Source: Mycobacterium sp. 852002-50816_SCH5313054-b (GTDB taxonomy: Bacteria; Actinomycetota; Actinomycetes; Mycobacteriales; Mycobacteriaceae). Taken from it: a stretch of 64,000 nt of DNA. Below are positions 30,758 to 38,215 of the stretch, piece after piece. The translations under genes were made by a program, and so were the position numbers. The stretch spans positions 62,001-126,000 of the forward strand of contig NZ_LZIC01000041.1 of the NCBI RefSeq assembly GCF_001667185.1, read 5' to 3'. The notes beneath the pieces were generated by a model. The model was not told the origin of the DNA. It did not search any database and worked only from the letters and a program-made list of their open reading frames with translations. Positions within the stretch are counted from its first letter, which is position 1; every line of letters begins with the position of its first letter.

Positions 30758-32067
30758 GAGAGGTAATCCGCCCAGAGGTTCAACAGCGCGCGCTGGTTGT
30801 ACTCGTTGTAGCCGACCTGCGCGCGGCCGGGCCCGTGGAAGGACTCGGCGGGCAGCGCCTCGACGACGGGGCGATCGTCGGCGAGCAACCCCATCCGGCT
30901 GTTGAGCAGCAGGCGGCGCGCCATCGACCCGCCCGCGGTGGTGGTCAGCGACACCCAATTCTCCACGTCGTCTTGTTCGAACATCCCGGTGGACCCGAAG
31001 CACATCAAATATGCCTGGTACGAATCACGTTTGTATTGCGGGGGAGCCGCGGAATCCACCGCAAACCACGAGCACACCTCGGTCTCGTTCGCGCTGATGG
31101 GCTGCCACAGCCGGATCGAGATGAACGGCAGCACCTGCTCGCTGCCGGGCAACTTGGGCCAGTTGTGCACGAAGCTCAGGTTCGGAAAGCAGGTGGCCGC
31201 CGAGATCATGAACCCGTCCTCGCCGACGACCCGCTGCTGCCGCGGCGTCCAGGCCTGCTTGATGCGGCCGATCATCTCGTCGGGATACCCGACGTAGCGC
31301 ATCCGCTCGTCGAAGTCGCCCGGCGGAAGTTTGTAGGTGGTCCCCCCGCCGCGGTGCGCCCAGTAGGTCGCTCCGTCCTTGCGCTTCTGGGCTTTTGGCT
31401 CGCGGAACAGGCCGATGTCGACGATCGACGCGTGCGTGTGCGGGGTGTGGTACATGTCGCCGGCGAAGTTCTCGGCGCCGATCTTCCAGTTCGCCTTGAT
31501 CCGCCAGCGCTGCGGGCCCCGCACCTCGAGGCCGCCGGCGCTCTGCTTGGTGTAGAAGTCCAGGTAGAACCGGAAGTCGCCGAGGTAGTCCTCCAGCGGT
31601 TCGGCGGCCGGGTCCATGCTGATGAACAGCAGGCCGTTGTAGCTCGCGAAATTCGGTGCGGGAAGCAGGCTTTGGGCGCGCCGGGGTAGCCCCTCGTCGC
31701 CGCCGTAGGCCTCGCGATGAAACGGCAGTCCGGTGAGCCGGCCATCGTTGCGATACGACCAACCGTGGTACGGGCAGCGGAAATTGGAGGCGTTGCCCAT
31801 CTCCGCGCGGCACACCTGCATCCCGCGATGCAGGCACATGTTGAACATGGCCCGGATATCGCCGGCGCAATTGGTGATGATGAAGGAGTCGTCGAGAACC
31901 CGCCGCACCACATAGTCGCCATCGTGCGGGACCTCCGATTCGTGTCCCACGAACGTCCACGCCCGGCCGAACAGGCGCTCGCGCTCCAGCGCGAACAGCT
32001 CCCCGTCGTTGTAGATGTGGGCGGGGATCATCCCCCGCCGGACGCTGTCGAAAACTTCCCGATGCAC
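30754..32067 (-). CDS. Aromatic-ring-hydroxylating dioxygenase, alpha subunit (Rieske)
   Basis: 437 residues from GTG 32067 (HREVFDSVRRGMIPAHIYND follows); longer frames reach ATG 32133 but add an unrelated N-terminus. Rieske cluster ligands CLHRGMQVC and CPYHGWSY; mononuclear iron ligands GDMYHTPHTH with the bridging Asp. It uses O2 and electrons to make cis-dihydrodiols from an aromatic ring. Substrate is not evident; biphenyl, phenylpropionate or polyaromatic acids are possible. First gene of the 32.1-28.5 kb operon. Confidence 0.93.
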   Translation of the reverse strand: MHREVFDSVRRGMIPAHIYNDGELFALERERLFGRAWTFVGHESEVPHDGDYVVRRVLDDSFIITNCAGDIRAMFNMCLHRGMQVCRAEMGNASNFRCPYHGWSYRNDGRLTGLPFHREAYGGDEGLPRRAQSLLPAPNFASYNGLLFISMDPAAEPLEDYLGDFRFYLDFYTKQSAGGLEVRGPQRWRIKANWKIGAENFAGDMYHTPHTHASIVDIGLFREPKAQKRKDGATYWAHRGGGTTYKLPPGDFDERMRYVGYPDEMIGRIKQAWTPRQQRVVGEDGFMISAATCFPNLSFVHNWPKLPGSEQVLPFISIRLWQPISANETEVCSWFAVDSAAPPQYKRDSYQAYLMCFGSTGMFEQDDVENWVSLTTTAGGSMARRLLLNSRMGLLADDRPVVEALPAESFHGPGRAQVGYNEYNQRALLNLWADYLS

Positions 32068-32316
32068 GGAGACCTCTGCTCTACAGAAATATGTTCCGCT
32101 AAGTAGAATCCCGCACGCCATCCTCGTGGTCAATCAGCACCCGGTAAGGATCCTTTGGGCAAACTCACAGGTGGCAGACAACCGGGGATTCACCACGCGC
32201 GACTACGGTAGTCACGTCGGATCGGTTGCGCAGGTGAGCGCGAAATAATCCGGGATTTACGCCGAGTTCGCGCACAGTTCTGCCATTTGGCTCGGCATCT
32301 GAGGAAGGACGGTGTC

Positions 32317-33255
32317 ATGGTGGATCGGTCCCGGGGGGCCGGCGTCCGGTTGCGGGAACTCGGACCGCGGGTGCTGTCAGCAATCGGGCGACAGGAGTGG
32401 CTGGATCGGCCGAGCTATCGACTCGAGCACCTGCTCAGCTTCGGCTACAACGCGCTGGGCGGCGCGCGCAACACCGTCACCAACGCGCTGCACGGCGTCT
32501 GGCTCGGGCACCCGGTTCATCCGCCGCTGGCGTCGCTGACGAGTGGGGCGCTGGGCACGACGGTGGCGTTGGATGCGCTCAGCCTGCTGCCCGGCCAGCG
32601 GCCGAGCGAGGTCCGCGACGCGTCACGATTCGCCACCCGCGCGCTGGGGGTGGGGATCCTGGCCAGCATCGGCTCGGCGATCACCGGCACCACCGATTGG
32701 CAGCACACCCACGAGCAGGACCGACGGGTGGGGCTGGTACACGGGCTCGTGAACCTCGCCGCCACCGCGCTCTACGCGCAATCCTGGTGGGACCGCCGCC
32801 ACGGACGGCACGGCCGCGGGATCGCCGTGACGGCGCTCGGCTACGCCATCACCCTCGGCGGCAGCTACCTCGGCGGGGCACTGGTGTTCGAGTCCGGCAT
32901 CGGCATCGACCAGTCGGGTGAGCGGCTGCGCACCACGGAGTGGACGCCGGTGCTGCCCGCGAGCTCGCTGAACGGCAAGCCGGTGCGCGTCGAGGTGGAC
33001 GGCGTGGGATTGGTTGTGTGCCAGACGAACCCGGGGCAGGTGTCGGCGTTCGGCGAGTTCTGCCCGCACCTGGCGGCCCCGATGGCCGACGGCTGGGTGG
33101 ATCGCGGCCGCGTGGTGTGCCCCTGGCACGGGTCGTGGTTCGCGGCCGGGTCGGGGGAGGTCTTGCGCGGCCCCGCGGCGGCCCCGTTGCCGTGCTACGA
33201 GGCCAGGTTGGTCGACGGAATGGTTGAGGTGCGTGCCGAGGAGGTAGCGAAGTGA
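32317..33255 (+). CDS. DUF2231-Rieske [2Fe-2S] membrane fusion protein
   Basis: 312 residues from ATG 32317 with AAGGA upstream. The N-terminal two-thirds is a four-helix DUF2231-like membrane domain (GHPVHPPLASLTSGALGTTV; SIGSAITGTTDWQHTH). The C-terminal 100 residues are a Rieske domain with FCPHLAAPM and CPWHGSWF. It may pass electrons between the membrane and a partner. It overlaps the hemerythrin gene at GTGA, so the two are coupled. The aromatic dioxygenase operon is divergent. Confidence 0.85.
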   Translation: MVDRSRGAGVRLRELGPRVLSAIGRQEWLDRPSYRLEHLLSFGYNALGGARNTVTNALHGVWLGHPVHPPLASLTSGALGTTVALDALSLLPGQRPSEVRDASRFATRALGVGILASIGSAITGTTDWQHTHEQDRRVGLVHGLVNLAATALYAQSWWDRRHGRHGRGIAVTALGYAITLGGSYLGGALVFESGIGIDQSGERLRTTEWTPVLPASSLNGKPVRVEVDGVGLVVCQTNPGQVSAFGEFCPHLAAPMADGWVDRGRVVCPWHGSWFAAGSGEVLRGPAAAPLPCYEARLVDGMVEVRAEEVAK

Positions 33256-33737
33256 ACGCCTATGACGTGTTGAAAGAGCACCACATCGTGATCAAGGGGC
33301 TGGGCCGCAAGATCAGCGAGGCGCCGGTGAACAGCGAAGAGCGACATGCCCTTTTCGACGACTTTCTCGTCGAACTCGACATCCACTTCCGCATCGAGGA
33401 TGACCTGTACTACCCGGCGCTGAAGGATGCCACCAAGCTGATCGCGGTCGCCCACGCCGAGCATCGTCAGGTGGTCGATCAGCTTTCCGTGCTGCTCAAG
33501 ACGCCGCAGAGCGCGCCGGGCTACGAGGACGAATGGAACTCCTTCAAGACGGTGCTGGAGGCCCACGCCGACGAGGAGGAACGCGACCTGATTCCCGCGC
33601 CGCCCGAGGTGAAGATCAGCGACGCCGAACTTGAGGAGCTGGGCAGCCAGATGGAAGCAAAGATGGAGCAGTACCGCGGCTCCGCGCTGCATCGGATGCG
33701 CACCAAGGGCCGGGCGGCGCTGGTTCGCGGTCTCTAG
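33252..33737 (+). CDS. Hemerythrin-like protein (Rv2633c-like)
   Basis: 161 residues from GTG 33252, overlapping the upstream stop codon. HHE-type iron ligands: KEHHIVIKGLGR, LDIHFRIEDDLYYP, AHAEHRQVVD and LEAHADEEERDL. Length and sequence closely resemble Rv2633c of M. tuberculosis, a hemerythrin-like protein reported to act on hydrogen peroxide or nitric oxide. In M. tuberculosis it lies next to Rv2632c; here the pca genes have been inserted between them. Confidence 0.9.
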   Translation: MNAYDVLKEHHIVIKGLGRKISEAPVNSEERHALFDDFLVELDIHFRIEDDLYYPALKDATKLIAVAHAEHRQVVDQLSVLLKTPQSAPGYEDEWNSFKTVLEAHADEEERDLIPAPPEVKISDAELEELGSQMEAKMEQYRGSALHRMRTKGRAALVRGL

Positions 33738-33796
33738 CGCGACACCACGCGACTGACGGGGGGTCAGCCGCGTGATCGGGAGTAGCCTCACGGCTC

Positions 33797-34537
33797 ATGA
33801 CGTCCCAGGAGGACATCACCGCGGAGATCGCCGCCTTGAGCTCGGGTGAGGCTGCATGCGACCCGGGGCAGCCGCGGTTCGACTACCCGCCGTATCGCAG
33901 CACCGCCCTGCGTCACCCCGCGCGGCCCCCGCTGGTCGTCGACCCCGACGAGCTCGAGCTCGAGGGACCGTGTTTCGGCGGCGACGAGGTCGGCCCGCTC
34001 GACGCGGACCTGACGGCCGGCCATCCCGGCGAGCCGCTCGGGGAGCGGATCATCGTGACCGGGCGGGTGCTCGACGACGCCGGCGGGCCGGTGACCGGAC
34101 AGCTGGTCGAGATCTGGCAGGCCAACGCGAGCGGCCGGTACCGCCACCAACGCGACCAGCACCCGGCCCCACTGGACCCGAACTTCGTCGGCGCCGGCCG
34201 GTGCCTCACCGGGCCCGACGGCTCCTATCGTTTCCTGACCATCAGGCCCGGCCCCTATCCGTGGCGCAATCACCACAACGCCTGGCGCCCGGCGCACATC
34301 CACTTCTCGGTCTTCGGAACGGCTTTCACGCAGCGGCTGGTCACCCAGATGTACTTCCCCGGCGACCCGCTGTTCGACCTGGACCCGATCTTCCAATCGA
34401 TTCCCGATCCCGCCGCCCGAGGGCGGCTGGTCGCCCGCTACGACCACGGCGTCACCCAGCCGGAGTACGCAACAGGCTACCGCTGGGACATCGTGGTATG
34501 TGGCGGCCGCCGCACCTGGACCGCAGATGATGACTGA
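33797..34537 (+). CDS. pcaH: Protocatechuate 3,4-dioxygenase beta subunit
   Basis: 246 residues. Intradiol dioxygenase with Fe3+ ligands in SGRYRHQRDQ (Tyr), RPGPYPWRNHH (Tyr) and RPAHIHFSVFG (His, His). Opens the ring of protocatechuate to beta-carboxymuconate. Followed by pcaG in an eight-base overlap and pcaB, the usual order. The upstream hemerythrin ends 60 bases before, so pcaHGB may have its own promoter. Confidence 0.95.
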   Translation: MTSQEDITAEIAALSSGEAACDPGQPRFDYPPYRSTALRHPARPPLVVDPDELELEGPCFGGDEVGPLDADLTAGHPGEPLGERIIVTGRVLDDAGGPVTGQLVEIWQANASGRYRHQRDQHPAPLDPNFVGAGRCLTGPDGSYRFLTIRPGPYPWRNHHNAWRPAHIHFSVFGTAFTQRLVTQMYFPGDPLFDLDPIFQSIPDPAARGRLVARYDHGVTQPEYATGYRWDIVVCGGRRTWTADDD

Positions 34538-35057
34538 ATTCCCTTGCACCCCCGGACAAACGGTAGGCCCCTTCCTCGGCCTCGGGCTGCCCTATCCCGG
34601 CGACAGCGATTTGATCGCCGCCGGGCAGCCACACGCCGTGCGGTTGCACGGGACGGTGTACGACGGCGCCGGCGAGGCGGTCCCGGACGCGCTGGTCGAA
34701 CTGTGGCAGCGCGACGGCGACGGGCGCGTCCCGCGCCGGGCGGGCTCGCTGCGGCGCGAAGGTGCGGGGTTCACCGGGTGGGGCCGGTGCGCGACCGACG
34801 CCGCCGGGCACTACGGCTTCACCACGGTGGCGCCCGGTTCGGACTCCGGACGGCCGCCGTTCTTCGCGCTTGCCGTCTTCGCGCGGGGCCTGTTGCACCG
34901 GTTGTTCACCCGCGCCTACGTGCCCCACGACGAGGTGAACGCCGACCCTACGTTGTCCGCTCTGGTGTGTGTTGCCGAAAGCGGCCACGCCACCTACCGT
35001 TTCGACATCCACCTGCAGGGCCCGAACGAGACCGTGTTCCTGGAGTACCGCCGATGA
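34530..35057 (+). CDS. pcaG: Protocatechuate 3,4-dioxygenase alpha subunit
   Basis: 175 residues from ATG 34530 (or 34527, ATGATG). Begins MTEFPCTPGQTVGPFLGLGL, the standard alpha-subunit N-terminus; intradiol core DGAGEAVPDALVELWQRDGD is present but catalytic iron ligands are not all kept, as expected for the structural subunit. Overlaps pcaH and pcaB by eight and four bases, so all are co-translated. Confidence 0.94.
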   Translation: MTEFPCTPGQTVGPFLGLGLPYPGDSDLIAAGQPHAVRLHGTVYDGAGEAVPDALVELWQRDGDGRVPRRAGSLRREGAGFTGWGRCATDAAGHYGFTTVAPGSDSGRPPFFALAVFARGLLHRLFTRAYVPHDEVNADPTLSALVCVAESGHATYRFDIHLQGPNETVFLEYRR

Positions 35058-36265
35058 CCAATCTCCTGTGGCCCGGCGACGAGCGGGCCGGCGAGCACCT
35101 GACGGACCGGGCGCTGTTGCAAGCCATGGTCGCGGTGGAATCCGCCTGGCTCGGCGCCCTGGCCGCCGCCGGCCTCGCGCCGGGGGAAGGCGCGGAGCTG
35201 TCGAACCTGGTGGGCGACGGCGACCGCGAGGCGATCGCGGTCGCCGCGGAGGGCGGCGGCAACCCGATCATCGGCCTGGTCGAACTGCTGCGACAGCGCG
35301 CCGCACCGGCCGTCGCGCCCTGGATCCACCGGGGCCTCACCAGCCAGGACGTCCTCGACACCGCCCTGATGCTGGGCGTGCGCGCCGTCGTCGACGATCT
35401 GACAGCGCAACTGGCGCAACAACTTTCGACGCTGTCCGCCCTCGCCACGGCCCACCGGGGCACGCCGATGGTGGCCCGCACCCTCACCCAGCACGCGGCG
35501 CCCACGACCTTCGGCGCCAAGGCGGCCGTCTGGTTGAACGGGGTCGCCGACGCGTACGAACGGCTCGCCGGGCTGGTTACCCCGATTCAGATCGGCGGAG
35601 CCGTCGGGACGCGGGCCGCCGCCACCGAGCTCCTGACCGGCGCGGCCTCCGACCCCGCCAAGGTCGATCGGCTAGTGCACAGCGCCGCAACCACTTTGGG
35701 CTTGGCCGTCCGATCGCCGTGGCACACGACGCGCACGCCGGTCACCGCGGCCGCCGACGCCTTCGTCGGGTGCACCGACTCGTGGGGCCGCATCGCCTCG
35801 GACGTCGTGACGCTGGTCCGTCCGGAGATCGGCGAACTCGGCGAACCGGCGGGCCAGCGCCGCGGCGGATCGTCGTCGATGCCGCATAAGCGCAATCCGG
35901 TGTTGTCGATCCTGATTCGCCGCGCCGCCATCGCGGCGCCCCCACTTGCGGCCACCCTGCACACCGCCGCGGCGCTGGCCAACGACGAGCGGCCCGACGG
36001 CCCGTGGCACGCCGAGTGGGACACCCTGCGCACGCTGGCCCGGCGGACCGTCGTGGCGGGTTCCCAGAGCGGCGAACTGCTGGCCGGGCTGCGGGTGAAT
36101 TCCGCGCGGATGGCCGAAAACCTGGCCATGACAGACGTATACGGCGAACAACGGGCGATCGCCGAGCTGGCGGGCAAGGCCGCGTCGGCGACCTACTTCG
36201 GGGCCGTCGACCGTCTGATTGACGAGAGCCTGGACCGCGCCGAGCGAATCCTCACAAACCGCTAG
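35054..36265 (+). CDS. pcaB: 3-Carboxy-cis,cis-muconate cycloisomerase
   Basis: 403 residues from ATG 35054. Fumarase/argininosuccinase superfamily: RGLTSQDVLDTALMLG and the signature GSSSMPHKRNPVLS. Converts beta-carboxymuconate to gamma-carboxymuconolactone. The next enzymes of the beta-ketoadipate path (PcaC, PcaD, PcaI, PcaJ, PcaF) are not in the window. Overlaps pcaG by four bases and the convergent TetR gene by 14. Confidence 0.95.
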   Translation: MTNLLWPGDERAGEHLTDRALLQAMVAVESAWLGALAAAGLAPGEGAELSNLVGDGDREAIAVAAEGGGNPIIGLVELLRQRAAPAVAPWIHRGLTSQDVLDTALMLGVRAVVDDLTAQLAQQLSTLSALATAHRGTPMVARTLTQHAAPTTFGAKAAVWLNGVADAYERLAGLVTPIQIGGAVGTRAAATELLTGAASDPAKVDRLVHSAATTLGLAVRSPWHTTRTPVTAAADAFVGCTDSWGRIASDVVTLVRPEIGELGEPAGQRRGGSSSMPHKRNPVLSILIRRAAIAAPPLAATLHTAAALANDERPDGPWHAEWDTLRTLARRTVVAGSQSGELLAGLRVNSARMAENLAMTDVYGEQRAIAELAGKAASATYFGAVDRLIDESLDRAERILTNR

Positions 36266-36899
36266 TCGCCACCGCCCTGCCGTCGGCCTCGTAGATGCTG
36301 GCCAGCCAGATGTGCACCAGCGTGTCGATCACGCGGTCTTCCGGGATCGCCGGCTCCTCGGTGGTGAACGTCGCGGCCATCACCCGCTCGCTCAACATGT
36401 TCAGCGCGACGGACAGATCCTCGGCCGGGTAGGTCTCGGGGGCCGCGCCGCGGCGGCGTTCGGCCTTGATCGCCGCCGTGGTGTGGGAGATCCACTTCTG
36501 CATGAGCGTCGACCACAGCTGGCGGACCTCGGGGTTGGTGGCTTTGGCCGCGGCGCCGGCCACCGCGACCGCCCGGTGCGAGCCCGACACCTCGAAGAAC
36601 GCCTCGATGCGCGCCCGCCAATGCGTCGCGGGGTCACCGAACAGCTTGCCGCCCAGCGCCGTAAGCGCCGCGTGGGCCTTGCCGTTCATCTGGTCCAGCA
36701 GCGACAGCAACACCGCGTTCTTCGAGTGGAAGTAAAAGTAGAAGGTGGGGCGGGAAATGCCGGCGCCCTTCGCCAGGTCGTCTACGGAGAAGTCGGCCAG
36801 CGGCCGTTCCTGCAGGAGTCGCTCGGCCGTGGCCAGGATCGCTTGTTCGCGGTCGTCACCCGAATAATGCGACGAACGGCGGCCTCGGGAGGCGTGCAT
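36252..36899 (-). CDS. EthR-like TetR family repressor
   Basis: 215 residues. Close in sequence to EthR: GDDREQAILATAERLLQERP, FSVDDLAKGAGISRPTFYFY and VRQLWSTLMQKWISHTTAAI. EthR represses ethA, a Baeyer-Villiger monooxygenase, in M. tuberculosis. No ethA-like gene is adjacent here; the upstream region instead leads to the Rv2632c-like gene. It is probably a paralogue of EthR with another target, or it may control the divergent dormancy genes. It overlaps pcaB at its 3' end. Confidence 0.85.
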   Translation of the reverse strand: MHASRGRRSSHYSGDDREQAILATAERLLQERPLADFSVDDLAKGAGISRPTFYFYFHSKNAVLLSLLDQMNGKAHAALTALGGKLFGDPATHWRARIEAFFEVSGSHRAVAVAGAAAKATNPEVRQLWSTLMQKWISHTTAAIKAERRRGAAPETYPAEDLSVALNMLSERVMAATFTTEEPAIPEDRVIDTLVHIWLASIYEADGRAVATSGL

Positions 36900-36946
36900 C
36901 TACTCGCCCTGCCTGGGGTCGGACACGAGAGTTACTTTATGGACGC

Positions 36947-37006
36947 GTCGATATACGTCAACGAAATTGTTGATTACAACCAACAATATTGTCGATTAAT
37001 ATCGAC
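36947..37006. promoter_or_regulatory. AT-rich palindromic operator next to the EthR-like gene
   Basis: Outer arms GTCGATAT (36947-36954) and ATATCGAC (36999-37006) enclose the near-palindrome TCAAC-N6-GTTGA (36958-36973) and the perfect ACAATATTGT (36983-36992). Repeats of GTCGATA and GTCAACG recall the long EthR operator. It lies 47 bases upstream of the EthR-like start and is the obvious binding site for it. Confidence 0.65.
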
Positions 37007-37020
37007 GGGATCTTTACCTG

Positions 37021-37035
37021 ATGACTTTCGCCCCT
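37021..37035 (+). promoter_or_regulatory. DosR-type box upstream of the Rv2632c-like gene
   Basis: ATGACTTTCGCCCCT matches 12 of 15 positions of the DosR consensus form GGGACTTTCGGCCCT, 70 bases before the start at 37105. The Rv2632c homologue is next to known dormancy genes in M. tuberculosis. Confidence 0.5.
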
Positions 37036-37104
37036 ACTTCGCGCCCGCCCGGTGATGGTCGCATCTAATCAGGCAAATCAGTCCGCAAGGCAAGGAGACC
37101 GGCG

Positions 37105-37386
37105 ATGACGGGCGAGGGCGAAGGCACCAAGACCTGCCAGGTCGAGGTGGCGATCGAAGAGCACGAAGAGCGCACCCGGGCCAAGGCCCGGCTGTCCTGG
37201 GCGGGCAGGGAATTCGTCGGTGTCGGTCTGGCGCGACTCGACCCCGCCGACGAGCCGGTGGCCCGGATCGGCGACGAACTGGCGATCGCCCGGGCCCTCT
37301 CGGATTTGTCGAACCAGCTAATGGCCGTGACGTCCACCGATATCCAGGCCAGCACCCACCAGCCGGTCACCGGTCTGCACCGTTGA
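37105..37386 (+). CDS. DUF1876 protein (Rv2632c-like)
   Basis: 93 residues with AAGGAGACC upstream of ATG 37105. [40 protein letters not shown] and [18 protein letters not shown] give the small alpha/beta dsRBD-like fold of DUF1876. Length equals Rv2632c. These proteins belong to dormancy-associated families (compare Rv1738) and may bind ribosomal RNA or act in hibernation. A RafH-like hibernation factor follows 25 bases later on the same strand. Confidence 0.88.
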   Translation: MTGEGEGTKTCQVEVAIEEHEERTRAKARLSWAGREFVGVGLARLDPADEPVARIGDELAIARALSDLSNQLMAVTSTDIQASTHQPVTGLHR

Positions 37387-37411
37387 TTTTGAAGGAGCGT
37401 GGCACCTAATC

Positions 37412-38215
37412 ATGAGACAGAGACCCGATTTACCGTCCGTTTTGGACGTCCAGGTGACGACGCACGGTCAGCTGCCCGATGCCGAAGACTATGCGCGGAC
37501 AAAGATCGGCGAGCTCGGTCGCCTCACCCACGAACCGGTGCTGCACGCGCACGTCAGGCTGAGCGAGCACGGCGATCCGGCGGTGGCCCGCCGCCTCGTC
37601 GCGCAGGCGAACCTCGACGTCAACGGCCGGTTAGTGCGCGCGCAGGTCGAGGGGGTCACCGCCCGGGAAGCGATCGATCGGCTCGAGGCGCGGCTGCGTC
37701 GTGGGCTGGAACGCGCCGCCGAACACTGGGAAGCCAAACGGGGTGGCGTCCCACGGAGCGCTCCGCACGAGTGGCGGCATCAGTCCGAGCCCGCCCATCG
37801 GCCGAATTACTTCCCGAGGCCCGACAGCGAACGCCGCATCATCCGGCACAAGTCGTACAGCCTGCCCGCCCGCACCGTCGACGAGGCCGCGCTCGAGATG
37901 GAACTGCTCGACTACGACTTCCACCTGTTCACCGAGCGGGGCACCGACCAGGACAGCGTGCTGTATCGCGAGTCGCCCACCGAATACCGCCTGGCGCAGG
38001 TCAATCCGGAACTGGTTGATGGGCTGGCGCCGTTCGGCACGCCGCTGACCATCAGCCCGCAGCCGGCGCCGCGGTTCACCGTGGACGAGGCGATCCAGCG
38101 GATAGGCCTGCTCGGCCTGCCGTTCCTCTTCTTCGTCGACACCTCCCGGGACCGCGGCAGCGTGCTGTATCACCGCTACGACGGGCACTACGGCCTCATC
38201 ACACCGGCTAGCTGA
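37412..38215 (+). CDS. RafH-like ribosome hibernation factor
   Basis: 267 residues. The N-terminal ~100 residues are an S30AE/HPF-type domain (DLPSVLDVQVTTHGQLPDAE). Two HPF C-terminal-like domains follow: KSYSLPARTVDEAALEMELL then LYRESPTEYRLAQ, and PRFTVDEAIQRIGLLGLPFL then LYHRYDGHYGLI. The double C-terminal domain is characteristic of RafH (MSMEG_3935/Rv0079 type), which stabilises 70S ribosomes under hypoxia and belongs to the DosR regulon. In M. tuberculosis this gene lies elsewhere, so its place here is notable. Confidence 0.88.
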   Translation: MRQRPDLPSVLDVQVTTHGQLPDAEDYARTKIGELGRLTHEPVLHAHVRLSEHGDPAVARRLVAQANLDVNGRLVRAQVEGVTAREAIDRLEARLRRGLERAAEHWEAKRGGVPRSAPHEWRHQSEPAHRPNYFPRPDSERRIIRHKSYSLPARTVDEAALEMELLDYDFHLFTERGTDQDSVLYRESPTEYRLAQVNPELVDGLAPFGTPLTISPQPAPRFTVDEAIQRIGLLGLPFLFFVDTSRDRGSVLYHRYDGHYGLITPAS

